From contig NZ_FNEB01000008.1 in the NCBI RefSeq assembly GCF_900100005.1, positions 112,537 through 176,536 on the forward strand: a stretch of DNA of 64,000 nt. The letters run 5' to 3'. Shown here piece after piece: positions 44,708 through 54,133 of the stretch (the stretch's first letter is position 1; each line of letters begins with the position of its first letter). The DNA is from Lutimaribacter saemankumensis. Its GTDB lineage: Bacteria > Pseudomonadota > Alphaproteobacteria > Rhodobacterales > Rhodobacteraceae. A program made the position numbers and the translations under genes. Under the pieces are notes generated by a model that saw nothing but the letters and a program-made list of their open reading frames with translations, ran no database searches and had not been told where the DNA came from.

Positions 44708-47155
44708 TCAGTCTGCCGTGCTGCCCGTGCCATCCGCCGGAATCGTTTCCAGCAATTCCTTGGCGGTTTCGATCTGGGGCAGGGGCGTGTCGCCTGACAG
44801 TTTGATTGCCTTCTCAAGTTGCTCACGGGCTTTCACGAAATCCTTGAGCTCAAGGTAGGTGCGGCCAAGGTGGTACTGCACCAGAGGATCGTTCGGCAAT
44901 CCGGCCGCTGCCGGCTCGAGATGCGCCAGTGCTTCTTCGAAGTTGCCGCGGCGGAATTCGATCCAACCATACGTATCCTGAAGCGGGGGAACCTCGATCC
45001 CTCGCAGGCGCCGGGCGACTGCATAGGCGCGTTCTAGGCTTTCGGCATCGTCCCGGTGCGTCGAAATCAGGCTCGCCAGGTTGTTGGCAACGACCATGTT
45101 GCTGCTGTTTTCCTGGTAGAGCTGTTCGTAGATCGCAATAGCGCCTTCGAAGTCGCGGTCACGTTCTAGAATTTCGGCCTTGATCAGGCGAACATTCAAA
45201 GCGTTCGGGTTCCTGGCAATTTGCTCGTCGACCAGCGCGCGGGCGTCGGCCTGACGTCCTTCGGCCAGCAACAGACTGTAAAGCGCGCGGATCACGGCAT
45301 CGTTAGCTGGATACTCGGCCAGAATTTCCTTGTACTTTTCTTCTGCCTGGTCGCGTTCGCCGGAAAGCACATGCAGACCTGCCCGCAGAAAGCGCAATGC
45401 GGGATCGCGCGGGGCTTCATCCAGTTTCTCTTGAACGACGTTGACCGCTTCATCGATATTGCCGTTGCGGACCTGCGTTTGAACCAGCGCCGAAAGTGTC
45501 CTCAGGTCGCCGGATTCGCGCGATATCTGTTCGAGGAAGTTTACGGTGTCGTCGACCCGATCCTGTTGCAGAAGCATCTCGGCTTCGACCCGGTTGGCAA
45601 CTTCGGTGGCCTGATCGCTTTCAATTGCCCGCAGTTTCCAGATGGTGCGCTGCGTTTCGTTCCAGTCCTTCGCCCGGATGTTGAGCGCGCCGAGCATCTC
45701 TAGCAGGGGGATGTTTTCCGGTGCTTCATTCAGTGCTTCGGTAACGACGGCTTCGGCCGCTTCTACGCGGCCTTCTCCCATGAGAAAGCTTGCATAGCGC
45801 AGGGACTCGACTGGGGCCTTGTTCGAGAATTCGACCGCGAGGGCATAGCGTTCGCCCGCCAGTGCGCGGTCGCCGGCGCGTTCGTGCGCGCGCGCCATCA
45901 GCGTCATGACGTCGGCATCTCGCGGAGCTTGCGAAAGAGCGGTGCGCAAATCAATGATCGCTTCGCCCGGTTCGTCGTCGTCGATACGCCAGGCGGCGCG
46001 CATCTTGAGCGCCCCGACATGGCTGGCATCGTCTGCCAGGATTTCCTCGACCCGCGCCCTTGCGCCCACCGGATTGTTGGTGGCAAGCAGCATTTGCGCC
46101 AGAAGAAGTTTTGCGTTGTTGCCTTGCTCGGTGGCCGGTTCAATCCCGTCGACCAATTGCTCCAACGTCGAGATCGCTTTGTCCCTGTCGCCTTTTTCGA
46201 AATCCATTGAAGCGAGAAGGGACACATAGACCGTCGGCTCTTCTTCTGATGCGGCAAGCCGTTCCAATTCTGCCCGGGCCGCGTCGTCACCCTTTGCGTT
46301 GCGCAGGAATTGCACGATGGCGAGGTTTGCACCGGCCTCTGCATCCGGCCGTGCCGCCAGTTCGCGAAGGAACTTCTCGGCGCCGTCCATGTCACCCTGT
46401 TCGATATACCAGGCAATCAAAAGGCGACGCGCGCGTTCATTGTCGGGGAAGGTCGAAACCATTTCACGGAGGGTCGCGCCGACGTCGTCCATCTTCCTTG
46501 AACGAATTTGGGACGTGAGCTTCAGCTCATGCAATTCGGGATCTTCCGGGAAAAGCTCAAGCCCGGCATCGATGACCGGAAGCGCTTCTTCGAAGCGATC
46601 GTTCAGCAACAGCTGGTCGATCACGATGCGCCGAGCGATCTTGTTGTCGGGCATCTCTTGCAGAGCCTGGCGTGCTTCGTCTGCGAGATTGCCGATTGCG
46701 GCTGGCTCGTTCTCACGCACAGCTTCGAAGTAATCCAGAGCGATCCGGATCACCTTGACCCTTGGATCGTCGGGCGCCTGTTCCATCGCGGCTTTGCCAT
46801 GGCGCTGCGCCTCGTCCCAGTTGCGTGCGTTGATCGCCATTTCGGCCAGCACAATTCTTGGCTCGGTCTCTTCTGGATATTGCTCCGCAACACGAAGGAA
46901 TTGGCCGTATGCTTCGCTGAAGTTGCCGCGCTCCATCTGTGCGCGTGCATAGGCGATTCGGGCTTCTTTGTGTGTCGGGTTCAGCTTGAACACGTTGCGG
47001 AACTCGACGAAGGCACGCTTTGCATCGCCCTCGGCAAGGAGCTCCATACCCCTTTCAAAATGTTCCTGGGCGCGTTCCTCCGAGCTTTGGCAGCCGGTCA
47101 GAGTAAGCGAAGCGGAAAGAAGAATTGCCGGAATGACGGCTGACTTGAGGCGCAT
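44708..47155 (-). CDS. prsT: PrsT-like TPR lipoprotein (PEP-CTERM/EPS system)
   Basis: An 815-residue lipoprotein: a signal peptide with lipobox LTGC (Cys22), then TPR-type helix pairs over the whole length (for example GMELLAEGDAKRAFVEFRNV, LGRTYLELKDFVKAREQLEK). Length, lipobox and opening QSSEERAQEHFERG match the PEP-CTERM system TPR lipoprotein PrsT, found beside exosortase-linked EPS genes. It probably scaffolds polymer assembly or export in the periplasm or at the outer membrane. It has its own terminator and lies downstream of the sugar transferase gene on the same strand, separated by a hairpin. Confidence 0.85.
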   Translation of the reverse strand: MRLKSAVIPAILLSASLTLTGCQSSEERAQEHFERGMELLAEGDAKRAFVEFRNVFKLNPTHKEARIAYARAQMERGNFSEAYGQFLRVAEQYPEETEPRIVLAEMAINARNWDEAQRHGKAAMEQAPDDPRVKVIRIALDYFEAVRENEPAAIGNLADEARQALQEMPDNKIARRIVIDQLLLNDRFEEALPVIDAGLELFPEDPELHELKLTSQIRSRKMDDVGATLREMVSTFPDNERARRLLIAWYIEQGDMDGAEKFLRELAARPDAEAGANLAIVQFLRNAKGDDAARAELERLAASEEEPTVYVSLLASMDFEKGDRDKAISTLEQLVDGIEPATEQGNNAKLLLAQMLLATNNPVGARARVEEILADDASHVGALKMRAAWRIDDDEPGEAIIDLRTALSQAPRDADVMTLMARAHERAGDRALAGERYALAVEFSNKAPVESLRYASFLMGEGRVEAAEAVVTEALNEAPENIPLLEMLGALNIRAKDWNETQRTIWKLRAIESDQATEVANRVEAEMLLQQDRVDDTVNFLEQISRESGDLRTLSALVQTQVRNGNIDEAVNVVQEKLDEAPRDPALRFLRAGLHVLSGERDQAEEKYKEILAEYPANDAVIRALYSLLLAEGRQADARALVDEQIARNPNALNVRLIKAEILERDRDFEGAIAIYEQLYQENSSNMVVANNLASLISTHRDDAESLERAYAVARRLRGIEVPPLQDTYGWIEFRRGNFEEALAHLEPAAAGLPNDPLVQYHLGRTYLELKDFVKAREQLEKAIKLSGDTPLPQIETAKELLETIPADGTGSTAD

Positions 47156-47236
47156 GATTTCCCTTGGACGAATTCAGTTTACTAATTCTCCGGTTACAAG
47201 ACCGGGGCGATGATCGTCATTAGTGTAAATAAACGA

Positions 47237-47265
47237 GGCCGTTTGTGAAAGCGTCACAAACGGCC
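47237..47265 (-). terminator. Stem-loop terminator of the sugar transferase gene
   Basis: GGCCGTTTGTGA and TCACAAACGGCC form a 12-base-pair perfect stem with a 5-base loop. Read on the minus strand it is followed by TCGTTTATTT, and it lies 29 bases after the sugar transferase stop. It separates that gene from prsT. Confidence 0.75.
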
Positions 47266-47293
47266 TTGTTACCTTTAGATGCTGAGCCCTTGA

Positions 47294-47986
47294 TCAGCAG
47301 CCGGTTCCGCGCAGGACCACGGCGACCGTGGATGTCAGAACCGACAGATCGGTAGTCAGGCTGACATCGCGGTAATACTGATTGTCGTAGCTGGCGCGCG
47401 CAGCAAAGGTCGTCTGGTTGCGGTCAGAAATCTGCCAGTAGCCAGTTATGCCGGGGCGCATTTCGTAATAAGCCGCTCCGGGGTAGAGGCGCTGTTGCTC
47501 GGGCAGCATGGGGCGCGGGCCGACCAGGCTCATGTCACCGACGAACACGTTCCAAAGTTGCGGCAGCTCATCGAGGGACGTTTTGCGCAGAACCCGGCCC
47601 AGGCGCGTAATGCGCGGGTCGCATGACAGCTTTTGCATATCGTCCCATTCAGCCCGGGCGTCGGGATTTGTGTCGAGATGCGCCTGCAACTTGGTATCCG
47701 CGTCGGGCACCATTGTGCGCAGTTTCCACATGGTGAAAATCTTGCCGTCGCGACCTACGCGTTTCTGCGAATAGAAAGGATTGCGGCCGTCTAGCGCGAC
47801 CAAAATGCCGAGGAAGACGACGAAAGGCAGCACGATCGGCGCGAACGCCAGAACGGCGGCCACATCGATCAGGCGTTTGACAAAGCTGCGATAAAAGCCC
47901 GAACGGGAAACGCTGTGCTGCGTGGCAAGGGCGACGGGTTTAACAAACTGAACGTCAGTTGAAAAATTTTTCTGTTGGATAGTCAT
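47294..47986 (-). CDS. Initiating sugar transferase (ExoY/WbaP-like)
   Basis: A 230-residue bacterial sugar transferase (PF02397 type). A single membrane segment (LIDVAAVLAFAPIVLPFVVF) is followed by the cytosolic catalytic part with NPFYSQKRVGRDGKIFTMWK, LRKTSLDELPQLWNVFVGDM, SLVGPRPMLPEQQ and GITGYWQISDRNQTTF. It attaches the first sugar phosphate to undecaprenyl phosphate and so starts the EPS repeat unit. The lack of the extra N-terminal helices of WbaP makes it ExoY-like. ATG 47986 is chosen; 48013 is possible. Confidence 0.92.
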   Translation of the reverse strand: MTIQQKNFSTDVQFVKPVALATQHSVSRSGFYRSFVKRLIDVAAVLAFAPIVLPFVVFLGILVALDGRNPFYSQKRVGRDGKIFTMWKLRTMVPDADTKLQAHLDTNPDARAEWDDMQKLSCDPRITRLGRVLRKTSLDELPQLWNVFVGDMSLVGPRPMLPEQQRLYPGAAYYEMRPGITGYWQISDRNQTTFAARASYDNQYYRDVSLTTDLSVLTSTVAVVLRGTGC

Positions 47987-48514
47987 ATCAATACATACCC
48001 TAGACTGCATCAACGACCGAGCCGGTCAGAGACGCATAGATTAAAATTTACCGCTCGAACGAATGCCTTGTTTATCCCGACCAAATGCCGGATTTTTCGT
48101 TAACCAAAAGGTAACACTTGGTCACCACTGCGCAAAGAAGAAACTCCAAAAAAGCCACAATTGCGCGGTCGGACACTGATGTTTGCAACTATTGATTGTG
48201 CATTGTTTAAACATTAGGGCAAATGAAAAAAAATCTCCTGATTGTCTACACTTCTCAACCGGGGCCGCGCCGCTTTGTGGCGGATTTCGGGCGGCTTCTG
48301 GCGAATCGTGTGCCGGCTTGCGCCGAGGAAACGGCGGGCGACACCAAAACTCCTTAGTCCTGACCACATGTTAACAAAGCGCCAGGTTATTGCCTCACGC
48401 GGGAGTTTTCGTTCTCTGATCGGTGGCGTTCGAACAAACTCTGATCGGTGGCGTTCGAACGAATATGTGCTAGACACTAATGAGGTGATTGTATTGTGGG
48501 ATAATGGTTCAGAT
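47987..48514. other. Divergent regulatory region with a 25-bp tandem duplication
   Basis: About 530 bases between the sugar transferase and the ExeA-like ATPase, AT-rich near 48.05-48.24 kb and containing GTTAAC elements near 48100 and 48370. A 25-base unit beginning TCTGATCGGTGGCGTTCGAA occurs twice head to tail at 48415-48439 and 48440-48464, identical in the first 21 positions; each copy contains the palindrome GTTCGAAC. It probably holds both promoters. Confidence 0.55.
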
Positions 48515-49630
48515 ATGGATGCCCGGACGGACGAGCGGCGGGCTGAAGTCATTCACATCAGGGCCAAGGCACGGACCGCCGAAGGCTCGGACGCCAGCAC
48601 TACGGGGGCTGGCAGTGCGCCGTTATTCCAAACAAGGCGCTCCGATGGTGATGTGCCGAAATCTTCGCGTGATGCATCAAGTCGCACTGCCTCGATCGAG
48701 AAGGCGCAGAAAAAAGCCGCGGCCAGCAATTCGGTGGATGGCGCCAACGATTCGGGATACAGGGAAAAAATGGGCGGCCCACTCAATATATATACAGAGC
48801 ATTTCGGACTGACCGCGCGACCGTTCACTCTGGTACCCGACCCGGACTTTCTATTCTGGTCCGCGGCGCATCGGCGTGCCTACACCATGCTGGAATACGG
48901 CACCCTTACCGGGTCGCCCATCACGCTCATCACCGGTGAGGTGGGGGCGGGCAAGACCACGCTTCTGCACAAGTTTCTTTCCGGTCTGGGAGATGGGGTG
49001 AAGGTCGGGCTTATTTCCAACGCACATGGCTCTCGTGGGGAGTTGCTGCGCTGGGTTCTGATGGCGCTGGACCAGCCGGCCGACCGGGATGCGACCTATG
49101 TCGATCTGTTCGACTCTTTCCAGAAATACCTGATCTCGGAGTATGCAGCCGGAAACCGGGTTATCCTCATCTTTGACGAAGCCCAGAATCTGAGCATCGA
49201 GACACTCGAAGAGTTGCGCATGTTCACGAATATCAACTCGAACAAGGATGAGCTATTGCAGCTGGTCCTTGTAGGCCAGCCCGAGCTTCGCGATACGATC
49301 CACCGCCCCGAGTTGCGGCAATTTGCGCAGCGGATCGCGGCGAGTTTTCATCTCAGTTCCATGGATCAGGAGACTGTGACGGCCTATATCGGCCATCGGC
49401 TGCGCGTTGCAGGGGCCGCCAGAAACCTGTTCACCGAAGCCGCGTGCCACGTAATCCATGAGCAGACCGGCGGCGTTCCGAGGCTGGTCAATCAACTTTG
49501 TGATCTTTCGCTCGTATATGCCTTTACCAAGAACCAGAAGACAGTAACCTTGACCACCGTCGAAGAAGTCTTGGCGGACGGAACCTTTTTTGCCGCCGGT
49601 GCGCGGCCGGACCTCGGGTCGGAAATATAA
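48515..49630 (+). CDS. ExeA-like AAA ATPase of the PEP-CTERM/EPS locus
   Basis: A 371-residue protein as drawn: about 85 N-terminal residues of low-complexity Ser/Ala/Arg sequence, then an ATPase starting YTEHFGLTARPFTLVPDPDF with Walker A GEVGAGKTTLLHKF, Walker B VILIFDEAQNL and a sensor region LVLVGQPELRDTIHRPELRQ. It matches the putative secretion ATPase found in PEP-CTERM EPS loci. A strong site (AGGGAAAAA) precedes an internal ATG at 48770 that would give a 286-residue protein lacking the tail; coding-like third positions upstream are why I kept the longer form. It is followed by wzz and BY-kinase genes. Confidence 0.82.
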   Translation: MDARTDERRAEVIHIRAKARTAEGSDASTTGAGSAPLFQTRRSDGDVPKSSRDASSRTASIEKAQKKAAASNSVDGANDSGYREKMGGPLNIYTEHFGLTARPFTLVPDPDFLFWSAAHRRAYTMLEYGTLTGSPITLITGEVGAGKTTLLHKFLSGLGDGVKVGLISNAHGSRGELLRWVLMALDQPADRDATYVDLFDSFQKYLISEYAAGNRVILIFDEAQNLSIETLEELRMFTNINSNKDELLQLVLVGQPELRDTIHRPELRQFAQRIAASFHLSSMDQETVTAYIGHRLRVAGAARNLFTEAACHVIHEQTGGVPRLVNQLCDLSLVYAFTKNQKTVTLTTVEEVLADGTFFAAGARPDLGSEI

Positions 49631-49642
49631 AGAGACAGCTTG

Positions 49643-51205
49643 ATGCTTCCGGATATCAAATTTCTATTGTTGCTGTTCCTGCGGCGGCTTCACTACTTCA
49701 TCGTGATCGCGTTGGCAGTTGCCGCAGTCGGCGCGACGATCGCTTACACCTTGCCGCCCGGTTACACGGCGCGCGCAACGTTGCTGGTTGAATCGCCTCA
49801 GATCCCTGATGACTTGGCAGAATCCACGGTGCGTGCCGGCACGAGCGAAGTGCTGCAGATCATTGCGCAGCGCATACAGACGCGCGCGAACCTGCTAGAT
49901 ATGGCGCGTGAGTTCGATGTCTACGAAGGTCGCGAACGGATGAGCCCGGATGAGATCGTCGCAGACATGCGGTCGCGTATCGGCGTCGATCTACCGCGCC
50001 GGCGCGATGCGGCATCGTTCGTCTATGTCACGTTTTCTGCGCAGTCCGGGCAACTTGCTGCCCGCGTCACAAACGAGATTGTCACCCGCATCCTGGAAGA
50101 GAACCGAAGCCTGAGAACTGCCGTGACCAGTCAGACGCTGGAATTCTTCAAGCAGGAAGTCGCAAGGCTCGATCAGGATCTTGCCGAGCAAGGAGCAAAA
50201 ATCCTTGCCTTCAAACAGGCAAATCAGGGCGCCTTGCCCGACAGTCTGGATTTCCGTCGCGGACGGCAAGCGTCCTTGCAGGAGCGCGTTCTCCAGATGG
50301 AGCGCGAACTCGCCGGATTGCGTGATCGTCGCACGCGGTTGACCGATCTTTATGAGCGCACCGGCGAAGTGACTTTCGACGATGAAAAGCTTACACCCGA
50401 AGAACAGCGGTTGCAGAGTCTGCGCAATGAACTGGCCTCGGCGTTGGTTCTCTATTCCGAGCAGAACCCCCGCGTGAAGGCCCTTCAGGGGCAGGTCGAA
50501 GTCGCTGAGCGGATCGTGCAGGAACAGCGCGCGAAACGGACCGGCGTCAGCGAAGCCATGAGTGCCTATGAAATCCAGCTCGCCGATCTGGATGCTCAGA
50601 TGCAATACATCGTCAACGAGAAAACCCAGCTTGAAAGCGAGTTGCAGTCGCTCGAGGCATCAATCGACAAGACGCCGGAAAATGCCATCGTTCTCAGTAC
50701 GTTGGAACGCGATTACGAAAACCTGCGCGTGCAATACCAGCAAGCGACCCGTGACCTTGCGGCGGCTCGCACGGGCGACCAGATTGAAGCGCAGTCGCGC
50801 GGCCAGCGCATCACCGTGGTCGAGCAGGCCACCCCACCGCGTGTGCCGACCTCTCCACCGCGTAAAAAGATCGCTGCGGCTGGTGTCGCGGGGGGGATTG
50901 CGTTGGGAGGGGCATTCATTTTCCTTCTCGAATTGCTCAACCGCTCGGTGCGCCGTCCCGTCGATCTGAGCAACAAGCTGGGCATTACCCCGTTTGTTTC
51001 GGTCCCATACATCCGCACGCATCGAGAGCGTGTGATCCGCCGGTCAATCATTTTCGGAGCAATAGGGGTGGTGACACTCGGGATCCCGATAGCGCTGTTT
51101 CTTGTCGACCAGTATTACCTGCCGATGGATCTCTTGATTGAAAGGGCCCTCGATCGTACCGGCCTTGGTGCACTTATTGAACAACTGCGTAGCGCGTTGA
51201 ATTAG
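49643..51205 (+). CDS. Polysaccharide chain-length determinant (Wzz/PCP family)
   Basis: A 520-residue inner-membrane protein with an N-terminal membrane helix (about residues 17-38), a periplasmic Wzz domain (YTARATLLVESPQIPDDLAE), long coiled coils, and two C-terminal helices near residues 412-432 and 468-488. It lacks a fused kinase; the separate BY-kinase gene follows 10 bases later. It matches the PEP-CTERM-linked chain-length proteins and sets EPS length together with the kinase and OPX protein. A TTG lies just before the ATG at 49643. Confidence 0.9.
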   Translation: MLPDIKFLLLLFLRRLHYFIVIALAVAAVGATIAYTLPPGYTARATLLVESPQIPDDLAESTVRAGTSEVLQIIAQRIQTRANLLDMAREFDVYEGRERMSPDEIVADMRSRIGVDLPRRRDAASFVYVTFSAQSGQLAARVTNEIVTRILEENRSLRTAVTSQTLEFFKQEVARLDQDLAEQGAKILAFKQANQGALPDSLDFRRGRQASLQERVLQMERELAGLRDRRTRLTDLYERTGEVTFDDEKLTPEEQRLQSLRNELASALVLYSEQNPRVKALQGQVEVAERIVQEQRAKRTGVSEAMSAYEIQLADLDAQMQYIVNEKTQLESELQSLEASIDKTPENAIVLSTLERDYENLRVQYQQATRDLAAARTGDQIEAQSRGQRITVVEQATPPRVPTSPPRKKIAAAGVAGGIALGGAFIFLLELLNRSVRRPVDLSNKLGITPFVSVPYIRTHRERVIRRSIIFGAIGVVTLGIPIALFLVDQYYLPMDLLIERALDRTGLGALIEQLRSALN

Positions 51206-51215
51206 GAAAAGAATA

Positions 51216-52076
51216 ATGGAACGTATACAGGCCGCACTCAAGAAGGCTCGCGAGGAACGCAGTCAGCCAAAGTCGTCTGAACCGCCTGAACAGGTGCAGA
51301 CACATGAAAGAAAGCCGGACCCGCTCATTCTGGAACAGAGCCACTCGGTTGGCGACACCGAGCAGCTTTGGAAGGCGGTTAAGGGTTTCAACCCGTCCGA
51401 CCGCTGGCTCAAACGTAACCGGATTGTCGCCTTTCAGTCGGGTGAAGAGGCGGCACCATATGACGTGATGCGCACCAAGGTCTTGCACAGCATGCGCAAG
51501 AACAAGTGGACCCGTTTGGGCGTCACTTCGCCTTCACAAGGGGCAGGCAAGACGATGACCAGCCTCAACCTGGCATTCAGCCTTGCGCGGCAGAGTGACC
51601 TGCGCATCATGCTGATCGATTTGGATATGCGCCGGCCGAGTGTTTTGAAAACGCTCGGCGTAAAGGATCCGATCCAGTTTTCCAAGGTTCTGTCGGGTGA
51701 ATCCGATGCGCAGGATCAGATGCTGCGCTATGGGAAGAACCTGATCATCGCTGCAAACAGCGCGCCCGCGCGCAATCCTGCCGAGCTTTTGCAAAGCAAT
51801 CGTGCCGCTCATGCCATCGATCAGGTAGAAGCGGCGTTCCAGCCGAATATCCTGATCTTCGATACCGCCCCCCTGTTTGCAGGCGACGACACGATGGCAT
51901 TCCTCGATCAGGTCGATTGCGTGCTGCTGATGGCCGAAGCGGAGAAATCCACGATCGAGGAAATCGACAAGAGCGAACAGGATCTTGCCGCGCGCACCAA
52001 CGTGCTGGGAGTTGTCCTGAACAAGTGCCGCTATCTCAACCGGCATGAGGAGTATGGCAAGGCTTACGGGTATTGA
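51216..52076 (+). CDS. BY-type tyrosine kinase / CpsD-CapB family
   Basis: A 286-residue cytosolic P-loop kinase with Walker A SPSQGAGKTMTSLNLAF, Walker A' IMLIDLDMRRPSV and Walker B ILIFDTAPLFAGDD, and a C-terminal Tyr cluster (RYLNRHEEYGKAYGY) that would be autophosphorylated. It works with the preceding Wzz-type protein to cycle EPS polymerisation. Its last codons overlap the convergent GT32 gene by 13 bases. Confidence 0.92.
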   Translation: MERIQAALKKAREERSQPKSSEPPEQVQTHERKPDPLILEQSHSVGDTEQLWKAVKGFNPSDRWLKRNRIVAFQSGEEAAPYDVMRTKVLHSMRKNKWTRLGVTSPSQGAGKTMTSLNLAFSLARQSDLRIMLIDLDMRRPSVLKTLGVKDPIQFSKVLSGESDAQDQMLRYGKNLIIAANSAPARNPAELLQSNRAAHAIDQVEAAFQPNILIFDTAPLFAGDDTMAFLDQVDCVLLMAEAEKSTIEEIDKSEQDLAARTNVLGVVLNKCRYLNRHEEYGKAYGY

Positions 52077-52924
52077 AGGGGTGACAGGCCGTTCTTCTTA
52101 AGCTTTTTGTACACGTTCTCTTTTGCCAAGCGGTTCCTGATACGCTGCTTTAACCCGATGCTTGGACGCGAGCTCAGCCAATGAGCGTGTCCTCCCGATT
52201 TCAAATCTTCGAAGTATCCTTCGTAGCGACTTTGAACGAGGACGCGCGTACCATCCACGATCAGCGGCGGCAAACCGTTCTGGGCGGGCGTCTTCTCCAA
52301 GATCTCATAGGTCGAGTCTCCAAAAGACTGCTTGCCTACTTGGTGCGGCGATTTCAAAGAACGACCAAGAGCCGAATTGATCCCTGCTCCCAACGCTCCG
52401 GGTCCAACCATCATAAACCCGTCATAAGGATGCGAACGATGTATCAACTCTGTTGCGTATTCAATCGCGCGCGCCAGGAATGGGTGCCCTTGAATACTGC
52501 CAACTAACGCATTGAAAACTGTATGTGGTGGCCCGCCCGTTCCCTTCTCCGAGGGAACGAAAAATGCAATATCGTCGTCGACAAAATCATTGAGTGGAGT
52601 CAAGCAAACCGTATCAATGTCAGCATAAACGCCTCCGAGCTGATAAAGGACGCAATACCTCCAAAGATCGGCGCGAAACGCCCCTTCGCTCAATCTATTG
52701 TATGCAGCATGCACTCGTTTTCCGAAGTGCGTTCTGACAAATTCTGTCTGGTCGGCGTCATCATAAAAATGGTAACTGTAACTTGGGTTAAGGTCCAACC
52801 ACGATTTCACTGCGTTACGCATTTTATTTTCAAGTCTGGTGCTTGAAAACGTTTGGTGAATAATTTCCGGTATTCTTCTATTAGATGCCAGGTGTCTGGA
52901 TGGTACGAATTTGTCGATTTGCAT
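52064..52924 (-). CDS. GT32-type glycosyltransferase (capsular polysaccharide synthesis)
   Basis: A 286-residue cytosolic enzyme with the OCH1/GT32 signature: IPEIIHQTFSS near residue 18, LSEGAFRADLWRYCVLYQLG and the DxD motif GGVYADIDTVCL (about residues 97-108). Family members transfer mannose or other hexoses to a growing glycan. It is the first gene of the AT-richer segment and is on the opposite strand from the EPS export genes; the convergent overlap with the kinase suggests insertion close to the older operon. Confidence 0.88.
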   Translation of the reverse strand: MQIDKFVPSRHLASNRRIPEIIHQTFSSTRLENKMRNAVKSWLDLNPSYSYHFYDDADQTEFVRTHFGKRVHAAYNRLSEGAFRADLWRYCVLYQLGGVYADIDTVCLTPLNDFVDDDIAFFVPSEKGTGGPPHTVFNALVGSIQGHPFLARAIEYATELIHRSHPYDGFMMVGPGALGAGINSALGRSLKSPHQVGKQSFGDSTYEILEKTPAQNGLPPLIVDGTRVLVQSRYEGYFEDLKSGGHAHWLSSRPSIGLKQRIRNRLAKENVYKKLKKNGLSPLQYP

Positions 52925-53262
52925 GAGCTGAGTTCACCCTGTGGAATCCAAGTAAAATGAATCACGAAAGTGCGTACGTATTTTAAAGACATGCCATCCG
53001 AAAGGTGAGAGGACTAAGAGATCACACTGTCACGGTGGCTCAAAGAAAAAACTAATAGGCGGGCATGTAACTCCCGAAAAAACCTAGCGAAACTTCGGAA
53101 TCGCTACAAGAGCAAAAAAATCTTAAAGTCGGCGAAGCTCAATAGTTAATGTAGACCTTCGCTCCAAACAGCAATAGTGTCAATTAGTGTAGTATGATCT
53201 GAGGTCTAAGTCTTCACTGTTTCGTGGTGATTTGCGCTTTCAGTTAAAGGATGGGGGTAGAA
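52925..53262. other. AT-rich intergenic gap
   Basis: 338 bases between divergent GT32 and sulfotransferase-like genes. It presumably carries both promoters. No gene, strong hairpin or repeat is evident. Confidence 0.4.
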
Positions 53263-54108
53263 ATGATCAGATTGAAGGAAAGTATTAAGCAAGTCCCTCC
53301 GCTCTATAATGCTTTAAAGACTTTGCATAGCTACGAAAAGCGTTTGGCTTTGAATTTTACAGAAAAGGCGATATCGAACTTTTCAAACTACGAGATTCTG
53401 GTTGTGTTCGGTATGAGGAGATCAGGAAATCACTTCATCATCAATTGGATCCTCGAGCAAGTATATGGGTCGTCAGTTTTTTTCAACAATATTAATCCCG
53501 AAAAGCATCCGTACTCAGCGTATTTTTCGGAGTCGCGTATCCGACTAATGAATAAATCACCGCGAATCGTACTCAGTTACGAAGACGTGAGCGAAGAGAG
53601 GTTGATGTCCGGGCCGTTACTCAAGTTCTTAAGCTGCCGAGAGAAGGCGCATGGGGCCCAGGTTCGCTTTGCTTTGATTTTGCGTGATCCCTTGAACCTT
53701 TTCGCAAGCAGAATGCAGAAATGGCCAGAGAATTTTGAATGCAACTCTGATATTAAGGCGCAAGTTAAGATGTACTTGTCTCACGTGACTATTTCGAAGC
53801 GTGAGCGTATGACACTTGATGGCACTCCTGTAGTGCCTGTTTATTACAATAAAATGCTTTTTGACCACAATGAAAGAAGAGACGTAGCTAGAAAACTTGG
53901 GATTAATATTGGGGATAAGGGAATGGATGCGGTCGCTAAGTACGGCCATGGTAGTTCCTTCGATGGTGTCGATAAAACGGCGGCTGCTCTCAGAAGCGAC
54001 GTTAGCAAACGATGGACGGCGTTCCGTTCGGATCCGAGATTCAAGAAAATAATTGAAAACAACGAAATTCAAAGCATCGCAAGAAATATGTTCTCAATCG
54101 ATTGTTGA
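53263..54108 (+). CDS. Sulfotransferase-fold protein, divergent
   Basis: A 281-residue protein whose core resembles PAPS-dependent sulfotransferases: a 5'-phosphosulfate-binding loop VVFGMRRSGNHFIINWILEQ (about residues 47-66) and a 3'-phosphate-binding motif ALILRDPLNLFASRMQ (about residues 140-155). The loop has RRSGNH instead of the usual K-x-G-T/S-T, so the donor or the chemistry may differ. Low GC and AT-rich codons set it apart from the upstream EPS genes. ATG 53263 has GGGGGTAGAA upstream and is preferred over 53251. Confidence 0.65.
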   Translation: MIRLKESIKQVPPLYNALKTLHSYEKRLALNFTEKAISNFSNYEILVVFGMRRSGNHFIINWILEQVYGSSVFFNNINPEKHPYSAYFSESRIRLMNKSPRIVLSYEDVSEERLMSGPLLKFLSCREKAHGAQVRFALILRDPLNLFASRMQKWPENFECNSDIKAQVKMYLSHVTISKRERMTLDGTPVVPVYYNKMLFDHNERRDVARKLGINIGDKGMDAVAKYGHGSSFDGVDKTAAALRSDVSKRWTAFRSDPRFKKIIENNEIQSIARNMFSIDC

Positions 54109-54133
54109 ATCTGGCTCTCTGATTTTTTAAGCT

